Assembly: GCF_019263745.1 (NCBI RefSeq)
Contig: NZ_CP077107.1
Location: 2,108,001 to 2,172,000 of the forward strand
Length of the DNA: 64,000 nucleotides
Source of the DNA: Methanospirillum hungatei
Lineage (GTDB): Archaea; Halobacteriota; Methanomicrobia; Methanomicrobiales; Methanospirillaceae
Direction: 5' to 3'
Numbering within the stretch: position 1 is the first letter of the stretch; every line of letters starts with the position of its first letter. This document shows, piece after piece, positions 10,047 to 19,678 of the stretch. A program made the position numbers and the translations under genes. Under the pieces are notes generated by a model, which made no database searches, had not been told where the DNA came from, and worked only from the letters and a program-made list of their open reading frames with translations.

Positions 10047-10307
10047 ATGCGACTACTCCATGGCATTACAGCCATTATTCTTTGTTTTATTTTCCTGTGT
10101 CTGGTTCCATGTGCTGGAGCTGTTGAAACAGGAGATGTGGGAAGTGTTGATAATGACCTGCAGAGTGAAGACTGGGATGATATCTTCTCAGAAGCACAGT
10201 CGAGCTCATTTAGTATGGATCAAATATTCAGTGAAGAACTTATTTCATCGATACTAGGATTTCTGATGGCATTATTCCTGTCGATATTTGGCGTATCATT
10301 ATCCTGA
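10047..10307 (+). CDS. Small secreted or membrane protein, unknown
   Basis: An 86-aa protein with a signal peptide or anchor (ITAIILCFIFLCLVPCAGA), a very acidic middle (ETGDVGSVDNDLQSEDWDD) and a second hydrophobic segment at the C-terminus (ILGFLMALFLSIFGVSLS). No family recognised. Its last 9 nt overlap the 3' end of the convergent cofD. The two-helix topology with an acidic exposed loop supports a real membrane peptide. Confidence 0.6.
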   Translation: MRLLHGITAIILCFIFLCLVPCAGAVETGDVGSVDNDLQSEDWDDIFSEAQSSSFSMDQIFSEELISSILGFLMALFLSIFGVSLS

Positions 10308-11198
10308 ACATAGAGAGAGGATCATCTTCATCAGATCCTCTGCTATCTCTGGTGATTTCATTAAGGTGTCGTGTCTGATAGATCCCGGTACAGACACAGT
10401 ATCCCGGGTGTCCTGAATAAATATCTGAATGAGTTCACCATACAGGGTCCGGACTCCTCCAGAATCAGCCTGATAGCCGATTGACTGCATAAGTTCTTTC
10501 GCCGGCCCTGATACCGGACTATCTCCAATAAATGGGCTGATTGCGATTACTTTTTTTCTTGCAAGTTCTTCCCGCACACCAGTGCAGGAAAGAATCGGGA
10601 GTATACTTGTCACCGGATTACTTGGCCCGATTACTATAGCTTCAGCATTGCGTATTGCTTTTAAAACCTCATCTGTTGCAGACGGCTGTTTTTCAGGTTT
10701 ATGAATGACTGATAGGATTGGGGTTTTTCCACGGTTTTTTACCCAATATTCCTGAAAATGAATCTCTCCCTCTTCTGTTCTGACATAGGTTGTAAAGGCA
10801 CTATCAGACATTGGGAGAATTGTACCGGTAATTCCAAAATGACAGCAGAGTTCTTTTGTTACCTGGGTAAGAGTCATTCCACTTTCAAGCAATTCCGCCC
10901 GGATGATATGAACAGCCCTGTCACGATCTCCGATGGACATGTATGCATCGGACAGGACTTTTCTGATGATTTCATGAGTGATAAAAGTATCACCATTCAC
11001 TCCCCACCATGTCGTTGTATTGAGCATCCCGGAGAAAAGATACATGACGGTGTCAACGTCTGGTGATATGTGACCACCCTGGTACCAGATATCCTCCCCG
11101 GTATTGACAATGACAGATATATCTGTATCTTTTAGTACCCTTCTGGCTCCCTGGAGGAGTTTGGGAGTTCCGGTTCCGCCGGACAGAAATGTGATCAT
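10299..11198 (-). CDS. cofD: 2-phospho-L-lactate transferase (F420 biosynthesis)
   Basis: A 299-aa protein with the hallmark N-terminus MITFLSGGTGTPKLLQG, followed by VIVNTGEDIWYQGGHISPDVDTVMY and later VIGPSNPVTSILPIL and KVIAISPFIGDSPVSGPA. CofD transfers 2-phospho-L-lactate from its GDP or GTP adduct onto the deazaflavin Fo, giving F420-0, the precursor of the main hydride carrier in methanogenesis. Full family length. It stands alone here with no other cof genes in the window. It is convergent with the small gene 10047-10307 and divergent from the HD-domain gene, whose start is 33 nt away. Confidence 0.95.
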   Translation of the reverse strand: MITFLSGGTGTPKLLQGARRVLKDTDISVIVNTGEDIWYQGGHISPDVDTVMYLFSGMLNTTTWWGVNGDTFITHEIIRKVLSDAYMSIGDRDRAVHIIRAELLESGMTLTQVTKELCCHFGITGTILPMSDSAFTTYVRTEEGEIHFQEYWVKNRGKTPILSVIHKPEKQPSATDEVLKAIRNAEAIVIGPSNPVTSILPILSCTGVREELARKKVIAISPFIGDSPVSGPAKELMQSIGYQADSGGVRTLYGELIQIFIQDTRDTVSVPGSIRHDTLMKSPEIAEDLMKMILSLCSG

Positions 11199-11230
11199 CC
11201 TTTTCTATTTTACCTTCCCGATCATAACTC

Positions 11231-12445
11231 ATGCGGGGACCGATGAAATCGATTAAGGATCCGGTCCATGGATATATTCAGGTAGAATCCTTCCTTCTTC
11301 CCCTTCTTGATTCACCACAGGTGCAGCGTCTCCGGTATATCAGGCAGCTGGGATTTTCATTTTTAGTTTATCCTGGCGCACATCATACCCGGTTTGAACA
11401 TTCCCTTGGCACAATGCATCTTGCTCATGCCCTTGGCTCCAGACTTTCTCTCCCTGAAGAGGAACACCGTCATGTTACTGCAGCCGGTCTTCTTCATGAT
11501 ATTGGTCATGGACCCTTTTCTCATGCCATAGAAGACCTTACACAGGAGGTTCTGGGAAAAAAGCATACGGACATTAATGATATGCTCCTCGAAGGACACC
11601 TGGGAGAAACGCTTTCTGATGCTGACCTTGATCCTGGGGTAATTTTTAAATTGATCGGAGGGAATCATCCATGTTCAGGGATCATTCATGGCGATCTTGA
11701 TGTTGATCGGATGGATTACCTTCTTCGAGATGCCCACTACACCGGAGTCCCATATGGAACTGTGGATGCAATGCGGTTAATCCGGGCGATGAGATTATCT
11801 GATTCAGGTATCATACTTGATATATCCGGAGTCCAGGCTGCAGAATCATTGCTTATTGCCCGGACCCTCATGCGACCGGCAGTGTATTACCATCATGTCA
11901 GCAGGATTGCAGAGAAGATGTTTACCCTGGCCGTGTATGAGTATATTAAAGAAGATCCTCAAATTATCCTCTCCTCTCTTGTCCAGGCGGATGATGCGGC
12001 ATGTATGCAGCATTTGCTTCATGCAAAAAACGGTTTTGTATCAGGTCTGGCGAAGAATCTTTACGAACGTCAGCTTTTTAAGCGGGCATTATATGTTGGC
12101 AAGGATGACGTCCGCGATGTTCACCAAATCACCTCTGAATCATTTATCAGGGAACGGAACCTGGCAGAAAAAATTGCTGCTGAAGCGAATATTCATCCCG
12201 GACAAGTTCTTGTTGATATCCCGTCATTTCCCCGTGATATCTGGATGGATGTTCAGGTACAGGATAAAAGTTCGATCTATCATCTGGAAGAAGTATCTCC
12301 CCTTGTTACTACCCTGAATGAAACGAGAAGAAGTCAGTGGCGACTTGGAGTATATGCTCCGGAAGCTCTGACTGAGGTCGTATCAGAGGCAGCCCGATCA
12401 GTTCTGAGTATCAAACCATCAACAATACAGGAACGGCTTCTTTAA
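11231..12445 (+). CDS. HD-domain phosphohydrolase (SAMHD1/dGTPase-like)
   Basis: A 404-aa protein. Seen: IKDPVHGYIQV, HTRFEHSLGTMHLA (first His of the HD site), LLHDIGHGPFSHAIED (the HD pair), and DVDRMDYLLRDAHYTGVPYG (the final metal Asp and substrate-side residues). These are the motifs of the archaeal and bacterial relatives of SAMHD1, which hydrolyse dNTPs or other nucleotides. The biological substrate here is not known. The ATG at 11243 is a possible alternative start that would begin right at KSIKDPVHG. It is convergent with the first giant surface gene, with 8 nt between stops. Confidence 0.88.
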   Translation: MRGPMKSIKDPVHGYIQVESFLLPLLDSPQVQRLRYIRQLGFSFLVYPGAHHTRFEHSLGTMHLAHALGSRLSLPEEEHRHVTAAGLLHDIGHGPFSHAIEDLTQEVLGKKHTDINDMLLEGHLGETLSDADLDPGVIFKLIGGNHPCSGIIHGDLDVDRMDYLLRDAHYTGVPYGTVDAMRLIRAMRLSDSGIILDISGVQAAESLLIARTLMRPAVYYHHVSRIAEKMFTLAVYEYIKEDPQIILSSLVQADDAACMQHLLHAKNGFVSGLAKNLYERQLFKRALYVGKDDVRDVHQITSESFIRERNLAEKIAAEANIHPGQVLVDIPSFPRDIWMDVQVQDKSSIYHLEEVSPLVTTLNETRRSQWRLGVYAPEALTEVVSEAARSVLSIKPSTIQERLL

Positions 12446-12453
12446 AAAAAAGG

Positions 12454-15400
12454 TTATGCAGCGTTTGCTGCCAGAACACCATCCGCAGTCATGTATAACC
12501 AATAACCGCGGAATGGATACATCAAGTTTCCATCATTGCTGCCTTTGATGATCATTGGATCATACTGCTGGATCTGGGCATTGAATCCGGCACAGTTTAC
12601 CCACTTATCCTGAACGGAAAGGAGTGTAAACTTGGCTTCCATTGGTGTATTACCTGTAAAACCGATTCCATTCCATCCCTTCTTCAGATAACCGGTCGGG
12701 GGCGTCTGAACCGGATTGGTATCATACCGGATTGGAACAGATGAGGTTCCCTTTGAATATATCCAGAATCCTTCCAGTGGTTTAACCGGCGTAGATGGAT
12801 CCATGGTATTCCAGAGGTGTTTTCCGGTATCATACTGGAACATGCTGTGACCTCCAGAGTCTACAACACTGAAGATAGATGCTGTGTCATATCCGGGAGC
12901 AAGTTTTTTCGGAACGGAAATAAAGTTCCAACCACCTGATATCGGAATGTTGTCATCATATGGAGTTGACACAGAAATAAATTCAGATTTTGAAACTGTG
13001 TCAGATCCGTATTTGCTTGATGCAGTCAGGGTAACGGTGTATTTCCCTTCTTTGGTATAGGTGTGGATTGGGTTTGCAATCATATCTGTTGCCCCGTCTC
13101 CAAAGTCCCATGCCCACATAGTCGGGTTTCCAGTTGATTTGTCAGTAAAGGTGACCGATAAAGGTGGAACTCCGGTTCGCGGGTTCCCGTCAAAATCTGC
13201 CTTCACCGGTGGACAACTTTCAACAGTGATAAATGCCTGTTTTGTTGCTGTCCCGGTTGCCCCGTACTGATTCGATGCAGTCAGGGTTACCGCATATGTT
13301 CCTGGCACTCTGTATACATGAACCGGGTTTTTGACGTTGTTTTGTGGTGGCGGACATCTTCCTCCCTCACATGCAACGTCTTCCGATTCATTTTCAGCTG
13401 CCGGAATAATGTTTCCGTCTCCAAAGTCCCAGTTCCACATGGTCGGAGAATCAGATGATTTGTCTGTGAACTGGACCGTCAGTGGTGCACACCCGGATCT
13501 TGGATTGCCATCGAAATCAGCCACAATTGCATTTGCTGTAACAGTGATGTATCCTTGTTTAACTTCTGTATCCGATGATCCATACTGGCTGGAAGCGGTG
13601 AGTGTCACGGTGTACACTCCTGGCTGTGTGTAGGTGTGGACCGGGTTTCCAACCATATCTGTTGTTCCATCCCCGAAATCCCATGCCCACATAGTAGGCT
13701 TACCTGTTGATGTGTCAGTAAAGGTGACCGTCAATGGTGCATACCCGTTTGTAGGGGTACCTACAAAATCAGCATTGATAGAAACATCGTTTACCGTTAC
13801 AAACTGTGTTTTTGTGACCGTGTCTGAGGTATACTGATTGGATGCAGTGAGGGTTACCGCATATGTTCCTGGGATTCTATAGGTATGAACCGGGTTTTTG
13901 ACATTGTTTTGTGGTGGCGGACATCTTCCTCCCTCACATGCAACGTCTTCCGATTCATTTTCGGCTGCCGGAATAATGTTTCCGTCTCCAAAGTCCCAGT
14001 TCCACATGGTCGGGTTTCCGGTTGAGAGATCTGTGAACTGGACTCTCAGTGGTGCATCCCCTGATCTTGGATCTGCAGAGAAATCTGCCTTTATAACTTT
14101 TGGTGATACCGTTACAAACTGTGTTTTTGTAACGGTGTCAGAGGTATACTGGTTGGATGCAGTAAGCGTTACAGCATAGGTCCCTGGTACTCTGTAAACA
14201 TGAACTGGATTTTTGACATTGTTTTGTGGTGGTGGACATCTTCCTCCCTCACATGCAACATCTTCCGATTCATTTTCAGCTGCTGGAATAATGTTTCCGT
14301 CTCCAAAGTCCCAGTTCCACATGGTCGGGTTTCCTGTTGAGAGATCAGTAAACTGTACTCTCAGTGGAGCCTCCCCTGATCTTGGATCTGCAGAGAAATC
14401 TGCTTTGATAACTTTTGGAGATACTGTTACAAACTGTGTTTTCGTAACGGTGTCTGAAGTATACTGATTGGATGCGGTGAGTGTTACTGCGTAGGTTCCT
14501 GGGATTCTATAGGTATGAACCGGATTTTGTATGTTGTTTTGTGGTGGCGGACATCTTCCTCCCTCACATGCAACGTCTTCCGATTCATTTTCGGCTGCCG
14601 GAATAATGTTTCCGTCTCCAAAGTCCCAGTTCCACATGGTCGGATTTCCGGTTGAGAGATCAGTGAACTGGACTGTTAACGGAGCCTCTCCTGTTCTTGG
14701 ATTTGCTGAAAAATCCGCTTTGATAACTTTTGGAGATACTGTTACAAACTGTGTTTTCGTAATGGTGTCTGAAGTATACTGATTGGATGCAGTGAGCGTT
14801 ACTGCATAGGTTCCAGGTGTATTGTACGTGTGGACAGGATGTGCAATCATATCTGTCGCACCATCTCCAAAGTCCCATGCCCACATAGTCGGGTTTCCGA
14901 TTGAGAGATCGGTAAACTGGACTGTCAATGGAACCTCACCAGATCTTGGGTTTGCAGAGAAATCTGCCTTGATAGCTTTTGGTGATACGGTAACAAACTG
15001 TGTTTTTGTAATAGTATCTGAACTGTATTTGTTGGATGCAGTCAGTGTTACTGCGTAGGTTCCTGGGATTCTATAGGTATGAACCGGATTTTGTATGTTG
15101 TTTTGTGGTGGCGGACATCTTCCACCCTCACAAGCGACATCCTCTGATTCATTTTCTGCTGCCGGAATAATATTTCCGTCACCAAAGTCCCAGTTCCACA
15201 TGGTTGGATTACCAGTTGAAAGGTCAGTAAACTGAACCGTTAACGGGGCTTCACCTGTTGTTGGATTTGCAGAGAAATCTGCTTTAATCGGTGGAGAAGA
15301 TACCGTTATCGTGGTCTCACTTACTCCAGCCTCACATGTCTGACTTGAAGCGGTAAGACGGACCTGGTATGTGCCTGGATTTTTGAAGATATGTGTCGGG

Positions 15401-16185
15401 TTTGCAACCATATCGGTGGAACCATCCCCAAAGTCCCACGCCCACATAGTTGGTCCACCCACCGAGAGATCAGTAAATTTGACCGTCAATGGTGCAGATC
15501 CAGAGGTAGGTTCGGCTTTGAACCGTGCTTCAATGATACAGGAAGGTTCAACGATGATGTACTTCTCTTTTACTTTCGTACTGGATCCTGCAGTTGGACT
15601 ACTAACAGTCAGGGTAACGGTATACTTACCTGGTCTCTGGTAGGTATGACTTGGATTTTGTTCATATGCAGTTTCCCCATCACCAAAATCCCATTTCCAT
15701 TCCTGAACTGCTCCTTTGGAACAGTCGGTGAACTGCACAAATAGAGGTGCTTTTCCATATGTTGGATTTGCCAGAAAATCTGCTTCAAGCGGATTTTTAT
15801 CCCGGACAATAATATACCGTTGTCTGACCTTTGTACTGGTTGCACCAGTAATACTTGTTGCAGTCAGGCTTACGGTGTAGATACCTGGTTCACTATAGAT
15901 ATGAACCGGATTCGCTGTTCCTGATGCAGTGTTCCCATCCCCAAAGTCCCATGCCCACATGGATGGATATCCAGTGGAAGAGTCAAGGAATTGAACTCGA
16001 AGAGGAACTGTACCATCAGTCGGACTTCCGATAAAATCAGCTATAATACAAGCGCCGCCGGGTCCATCACATATGGCACTCCCAGCCCCTTCTGAATTTT
16101 TCTGCCCACTTGCGGCTGATACCACTCCCGATGCCGCAAGACCGAGCACCAGGAAAAGAGTGAGCACATATAGTATTTTTGTCAT
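12454..16185 (-). CDS. Giant secreted protein with 11 PKD domains and conserved C-terminal module
   Basis: From the ATG at 16185 (GGTGG Shine-Dalgarno just upstream; an in-frame earlier ATG at 16227 would put 14 residues before the signal peptide) this is 1243 aa. It has a signal peptide ending near VVSAASG, then 11 PKD domains, each with a WxWDFGDG core. Five of them carry an insertion of about 26 residues containing NESEDVACEGGRCPPP, an acidic loop with two cysteines. The last ~165 residues form a module (from GGWNFISVPKKL to the C-terminus DGVLAANAA) also found at the ends of the two upstream genes. There is no C-terminal membrane helix or PGF-CTERM motif. PKD domains occur in archaeal surface layers and adhesins; a sheath or cell-surface role is inferred. 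Confidence 0.9.
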   Translation of the reverse strand: MTKILYVLTLFLVLGLAASGVVSAASGQKNSEGAGSAICDGPGGACIIADFIGSPTDGTVPLRVQFLDSSTGYPSMWAWDFGDGNTASGTANPVHIYSEPGIYTVSLTATSITGATSTKVRQRYIIVRDKNPLEADFLANPTYGKAPLFVQFTDCSKGAVQEWKWDFGDGETAYEQNPSHTYQRPGKYTVTLTVSSPTAGSSTKVKEKYIIVEPSCIIEARFKAEPTSGSAPLTVKFTDLSVGGPTMWAWDFGDGSTDMVANPTHIFKNPGTYQVRLTASSQTCEAGVSETTITVSSPPIKADFSANPTTGEAPLTVQFTDLSTGNPTMWNWDFGDGNIIPAAENESEDVACEGGRCPPPQNNIQNPVHTYRIPGTYAVTLTASNKYSSDTITKTQFVTVSPKAIKADFSANPRSGEVPLTVQFTDLSIGNPTMWAWDFGDGATDMIAHPVHTYNTPGTYAVTLTASNQYTSDTITKTQFVTVSPKVIKADFSANPRTGEAPLTVQFTDLSTGNPTMWNWDFGDGNIIPAAENESEDVACEGGRCPPPQNNIQNPVHTYRIPGTYAVTLTASNQYTSDTVTKTQFVTVSPKVIKADFSADPRSGEAPLRVQFTDLSTGNPTMWNWDFGDGNIIPAAENESEDVACEGGRCPPPQNNVKNPVHVYRVPGTYAVTLTASNQYTSDTVTKTQFVTVSPKVIKADFSADPRSGDAPLRVQFTDLSTGNPTMWNWDFGDGNIIPAAENESEDVACEGGRCPPPQNNVKNPVHTYRIPGTYAVTLTASNQYTSDTVTKTQFVTVNDVSINADFVGTPTNGYAPLTVTFTDTSTGKPTMWAWDFGDGTTDMVGNPVHTYTQPGVYTVTLTASSQYGSSDTEVKQGYITVTANAIVADFDGNPRSGCAPLTVQFTDKSSDSPTMWNWDFGDGNIIPAAENESEDVACEGGRCPPPQNNVKNPVHVYRVPGTYAVTLTASNQYGATGTATKQAFITVESCPPVKADFDGNPRTGVPPLSVTFTDKSTGNPTMWAWDFGDGATDMIANPIHTYTKEGKYTVTLTASSKYGSDTVSKSEFISVSTPYDDNIPISGGWNFISVPKKLAPGYDTASIFSVVDSGGHSMFQYDTGKHLWNTMDPSTPVKPLEGFWIYSKGTSSVPIRYDTNPVQTPPTGYLKKGWNGIGFTGNTPMEAKFTLLSVQDKWVNCAGFNAQIQQYDPMIIKGSNDGNLMYPFRGYWLYMTADGVLAANAA
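13337..15207 (-). repeat. Five near-identical 110-bp copies inside the 11-PKD gene
   Basis: Copies lie at 13337-13446, 13904-14013, 14219-14328, 14534-14643 and 15098-15207. They encode the Cys-containing PKD loop plus the WNWDFGDG core. Copies two and four are almost identical to copy one at the nucleotide level; the fifth has more synonymous changes. Three successive copies are 315 bp apart (105 codons), so whole PKD units were duplicated. This points to recent unequal recombination or gene conversion and makes copy number likely to vary between strains. Confidence 0.85.
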
Positions 16186-16333
16186 TCTTCCCACCACCAG
16201 CAGTTGTGAAATGTGCCATTGACACACCCACCTAAACCGTACCTTACCTCATACCAACTTAATGGTATCCATCTGGATCTTGCCTTTGTTTGCATATTAC
16301 ATCCCCCCACATTTTTATCATCCAAAAAAAATA

Positions 16334-19300
16334 TCAGGCTGAAATAGCGGCAAGAGTGCCGTTATCTGACATGAACAACCAGTATCCGCTATATGGGTAC
16401 AGCCGTGCATCGTCATTTCTGCCCTTAATGATCATCGCATCATACTGCTGTTTTTCCTCGTTAAATCCAAGACAATTGACCCACTTATCCTGAACTGAAA
16501 GGAACGTGAATTTTGCTTCCAGAGGTTCAAGTCCGGTAAATCCGATTGCATTCCAACCCTTTCGAAGTTCTTTCGTTGGTGGAGTCTGAAGTGGATCTGA
16601 GTCATATGTCAGTGAGACCCGTTCAGACGTCCTTGAATAAATCCAGACTGCATCAAGGGGTTTTACCTGACTTGAGGCTGTCAGAGTAATCCACTGACCG
16701 GTCACTGCATTATACTGGAAGATACTGTGTCCATCTACCTCAATATGACTGAAAATTGCCGCAGTGTCTTTTCCTGGTGCAAGTTTCTTTGGAACTGAGA
16801 CAAAATTCCAGCCAGGATAAATTGGCATTGAATCTGTTGGATGCGGGCTGCCCCCTGCACTGATATATCCAGGTTTCACTTCAGTATCTGACGCCCCAAA
16901 CTGGTTTGAAGCGGTCAGAGTAACGGTGTATGTTCCCTCTTTGGTGTATGTGTGGACCGGGTTTGCAATGGTATTGCAGTCAGTTCCTGAGCATGTTACA
17001 TTTGCAGGAATAATTCCCTCTCCAAAGTCCCAGAACCACATGGTCGGTCCACCTGTAGAGAGATCGGTGAACTGGACAGTGAGTGGGGTATTTCCACTTC
17101 TTGGTGAAGCGGTAAAGTCAGCGTTGATTCCTGGTGTTACCTGCCCAACGGTGATAAATGCCTGTTTCACTTCAGTATCTGACGCCCCAAACTGGTTTGA
17201 AGCAGTCAGAGTAACTGTGTATGTCCCCTCTCTGGTGTATGTGTGGATTGGGTTTGCAATATTATGACAGTCAGTTCCCGAGCATGTTGCATTTGCAGGG
17301 ATAATTCCATCTCCAAAGTCCCAGAACCACATGGTTGGTCCACCCGTAGAGAGATCGGTGAACTGAACAGTGAGTGGGGTATTTCCACTTCTTGGTGAAG
17401 CGGTAAAGTCAGCGTTGATTCCTGGTGTTACCTGCCCAACGGTGATAAATGCCTGTTTCACCTCAGTATCTGATGCCCCAAACTGGTTTGAAGCAGTCAG
17501 AGTAATTGTGTATGTTCCCTCTCTGGTGTATGTGTGGATTGGGTTTGCAATATTATGACAGTCAGTTCCTGAGCATGTTGCATTTGCAGGGATAATTCCA
17601 TCTCCAAAGTCCCAGAACCACATGGTCGGTCCGCCTGTAGAGAGATCGGTGAACTGTACAGTGAGCGGGGCATTTCCATTTCTTGGTGAAGCGGTAAAGT
17701 CTGCATTGATACCTGGATATGGAGAACCTCCAAAGTCAAGATCTTTCCGGATAATCCGCTCACCACCACGGGTGATAACCTGTGATGCTCCAGCTCTGAT
17801 GGTTCCAATCCAGAATGAAATGGTTCTTCCGGCATCGGCTTCAGTTACCGGAACAATCAGTCGTGGGTCGTCAGGAGTCTGACCTGGTGCTCCATAGGAA
17901 CCAGCATATCTGGTCACATAGGTGGTTACTACCTTGTCATCGATCTTGGCTTCTATTTTGGTTCCCGCAGGGGCAGATTTCCCATCAATCTGGACATAAC
18001 CATAAAACTCGTATGAGCTCATTGGTGGAACGGTTGTGAACGTAAGATCCTGTCTGAATCTGCCTCCACTCGTTATCTGGTAGGTCTGAGCAGCTCCATA
18101 TTCCCCTTCCATGAAGGTGATATGCTTCCCGACGTCTGCAATAGTAATTGGAACCCGTAAGGCTGGATCGGTGTCATACTGACCGCCATACTGGCCACTC
18201 TGGGTGATCTCGTAGCTTCCTCTCACAACCCCATCGATCATTGCTTTCAGGACAGTCCCTTTTGCAGCCGGCTGGCCGTCAATTGTAACTGAGCCATAAA
18301 AGAGAAGGTCCGGGAGAGGCTGAGCATATACAAAGTTTAATGGCTGCTCCATCATGGAGCCGTCGCCTGAAACGGTGATTGCTGGTGCTCCCTGTATTCC
18401 TCCACTCCAGAAAGTAATCTGGCGGCCAATATCAGCCTGTAGGATATCTACTGTCAGTTGTTCTCCAAAACTGCCAGAGCTGCCGTAGTATCCTTCCTCT
18501 GTTGTTACAATAGAGTCCTTTGTTACCCCGTCAATTTTTGCAATAATTTCAGTTCCTACCGGAGCAGGGAGGTAATTAAACGTAACTGGGCCGTAGAACT
18601 GGTATGGGGTGTATGGAGTCTGTGGCTGGAGGGTATACATGAAAATGTCCCATCCTCCAAACCGATCATCCTGCCAAACTACCTTATCAACACAGATATC
18701 AGGTCTGATCTGGTTTCCAGGTCCAACACATACTGCATATGTCTTTGGAATCTGGAGATCGACCATGTAAATGTCGCTGGTACCATCCTGGTCGTACCTG
18801 GTCCAAACAATCTTGGAACCAGATACAGAAGGTTCGACATCATCATAGTCATCAAAGGTTACAGCAGTGGTCATGTCCTTTTTGATATTGTACATGAAAA
18901 TGTCCCACTTGCCGTTCCTGTTATCCTCCCAGACGACATAATCACCGGAAATTCTTGGGTTTTGCTGAATTTTTGTATCCCGGGTTACCTGAACTGTTTT
19001 GTCAGTTTTGTAATTGAACAGGTAAATGTTCCAGTCGTTCTTATTATCATCAAGTTGCTGGTAAGCAATCCAGTCTCCGTCAATGTCAGGATTTCCCTTA
19101 TCCTTACCATTAACGTTGATGTACACCGGACGGGCACTGGTTCCGACCTTTACCATTCCGATGTCTCTGAGATCATCATTCCCAAAGTCTTCAAAAACTA
19201 CCATGTCCTGCGAGATTGCAGGTCTGAACTGATTCGTCGTGTCAACATAAACCGGGGTTTCCTTATGCATGGGGATGTTATACGAGTAAATATTTGAGTT

Positions 19301-19648
19301 TCCGTGTCGGTTATCATCCCAGACAATAATTCCTCCGGAAATATCGGGATTATTCTGGTCACTCATAATATTTGCAACCATTTCCCGTTTTCCTGATTTC
19401 ATATCATAGAACCAGATCTTCCCTTGTCCCTCATATTGGGTCCAGGTGACATATTGTTCGTCTACCCGTGGATCCCAGTCAAATACAGAGTCAAAGGTCA
19501 TCTGTTCTTCAATACCCGGTGCCTGGGCGATGAGTTCTTCTGCTGAAAAACTCACCACCGGTTCAAAATCTACTATCTCCTCATCTGCAATGCAGGGTGC
19601 CAGCAGCAGGAGCATCAGAACCATTGTCAGCAGTGATGCAATTTTCAT
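16334..19648 (-). CDS. Secreted propeller + beta-domain + PKD surface protein with conserved C-terminal module
   Basis: A 1104-aa protein with a signal peptide (KIASLLTMVLMLLLLAPCIA). Seven propeller repeats with cores such as YVVWEDNRNGKWDIFMYNI and KVVWQDDRFGGWDIFMYTL cover about residues 50-345. Three repeats of about 95 residues follow, with the pattern FYG.V..DG..AP.GT.I.AKID and a terminal ADxGxxIxFW. Then come three PKD domains (97-residue period), and finally the ~165-residue C-terminal module shared with its neighbours (WNFISVPKKLAPG to NGTLAAISA). The repeat cores resemble PD40/TolB blades. A cell-surface or sheath protein is inferred. It lies 30 nt downstream of gene 19679-22807 and 148 nt upstream of the 11-PKD gene start, so at least the first two may share a transcript. 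Confidence 0.9.
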   Translation of the reverse strand: MKIASLLTMVLMLLLLAPCIADEEIVDFEPVVSFSAEELIAQAPGIEEQMTFDSVFDWDPRVDEQYVTWTQYEGQGKIWFYDMKSGKREMVANIMSDQNNPDISGGIIVWDDNRHGNSNIYSYNIPMHKETPVYVDTTNQFRPAISQDMVVFEDFGNDDLRDIGMVKVGTSARPVYINVNGKDKGNPDIDGDWIAYQQLDDNKNDWNIYLFNYKTDKTVQVTRDTKIQQNPRISGDYVVWEDNRNGKWDIFMYNIKKDMTTAVTFDDYDDVEPSVSGSKIVWTRYDQDGTSDIYMVDLQIPKTYAVCVGPGNQIRPDICVDKVVWQDDRFGGWDIFMYTLQPQTPYTPYQFYGPVTFNYLPAPVGTEIIAKIDGVTKDSIVTTEEGYYGSSGSFGEQLTVDILQADIGRQITFWSGGIQGAPAITVSGDGSMMEQPLNFVYAQPLPDLLFYGSVTIDGQPAAKGTVLKAMIDGVVRGSYEITQSGQYGGQYDTDPALRVPITIADVGKHITFMEGEYGAAQTYQITSGGRFRQDLTFTTVPPMSSYEFYGYVQIDGKSAPAGTKIEAKIDDKVVTTYVTRYAGSYGAPGQTPDDPRLIVPVTEADAGRTISFWIGTIRAGASQVITRGGERIIRKDLDFGGSPYPGINADFTASPRNGNAPLTVQFTDLSTGGPTMWFWDFGDGIIPANATCSGTDCHNIANPIHTYTREGTYTITLTASNQFGASDTEVKQAFITVGQVTPGINADFTASPRSGNTPLTVQFTDLSTGGPTMWFWDFGDGIIPANATCSGTDCHNIANPIHTYTREGTYTVTLTASNQFGASDTEVKQAFITVGQVTPGINADFTASPRSGNTPLTVQFTDLSTGGPTMWFWDFGEGIIPANVTCSGTDCNTIANPVHTYTKEGTYTVTLTASNQFGASDTEVKPGYISAGGSPHPTDSMPIYPGWNFVSVPKKLAPGKDTAAIFSHIEVDGHSIFQYNAVTGQWITLTASSQVKPLDAVWIYSRTSERVSLTYDSDPLQTPPTKELRKGWNAIGFTGLEPLEAKFTFLSVQDKWVNCLGFNEEKQQYDAMIIKGRNDDARLYPYSGYWLFMSDNGTLAAISA
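16860..17735 (-). repeat. Three tandem PKD-unit repeats, 291-bp period
   Basis: The PKD-coding section repeats with a 291-bp period (97 codons); for example the GINADFTASPR segment is encoded at about 17110, 17401 and 17692. Adjacent copies differ at only a few positions, including a G/D change in the third DFGEG/DFGDG core, so the duplication is recent. Confidence 0.8.
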
Positions 19649-19678
19649 GTTTTTTCAACCTCTCTGTATGGTTTTTCC

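Noticed and set aside
13061-15058. Plus-strand open frames antisense to the PKD gene
   Set aside because: They repeat because the PKD gene repeats; the minus-strand gene has domains, signal peptide and Shine-Dalgarno, and the plus-strand frames have none.
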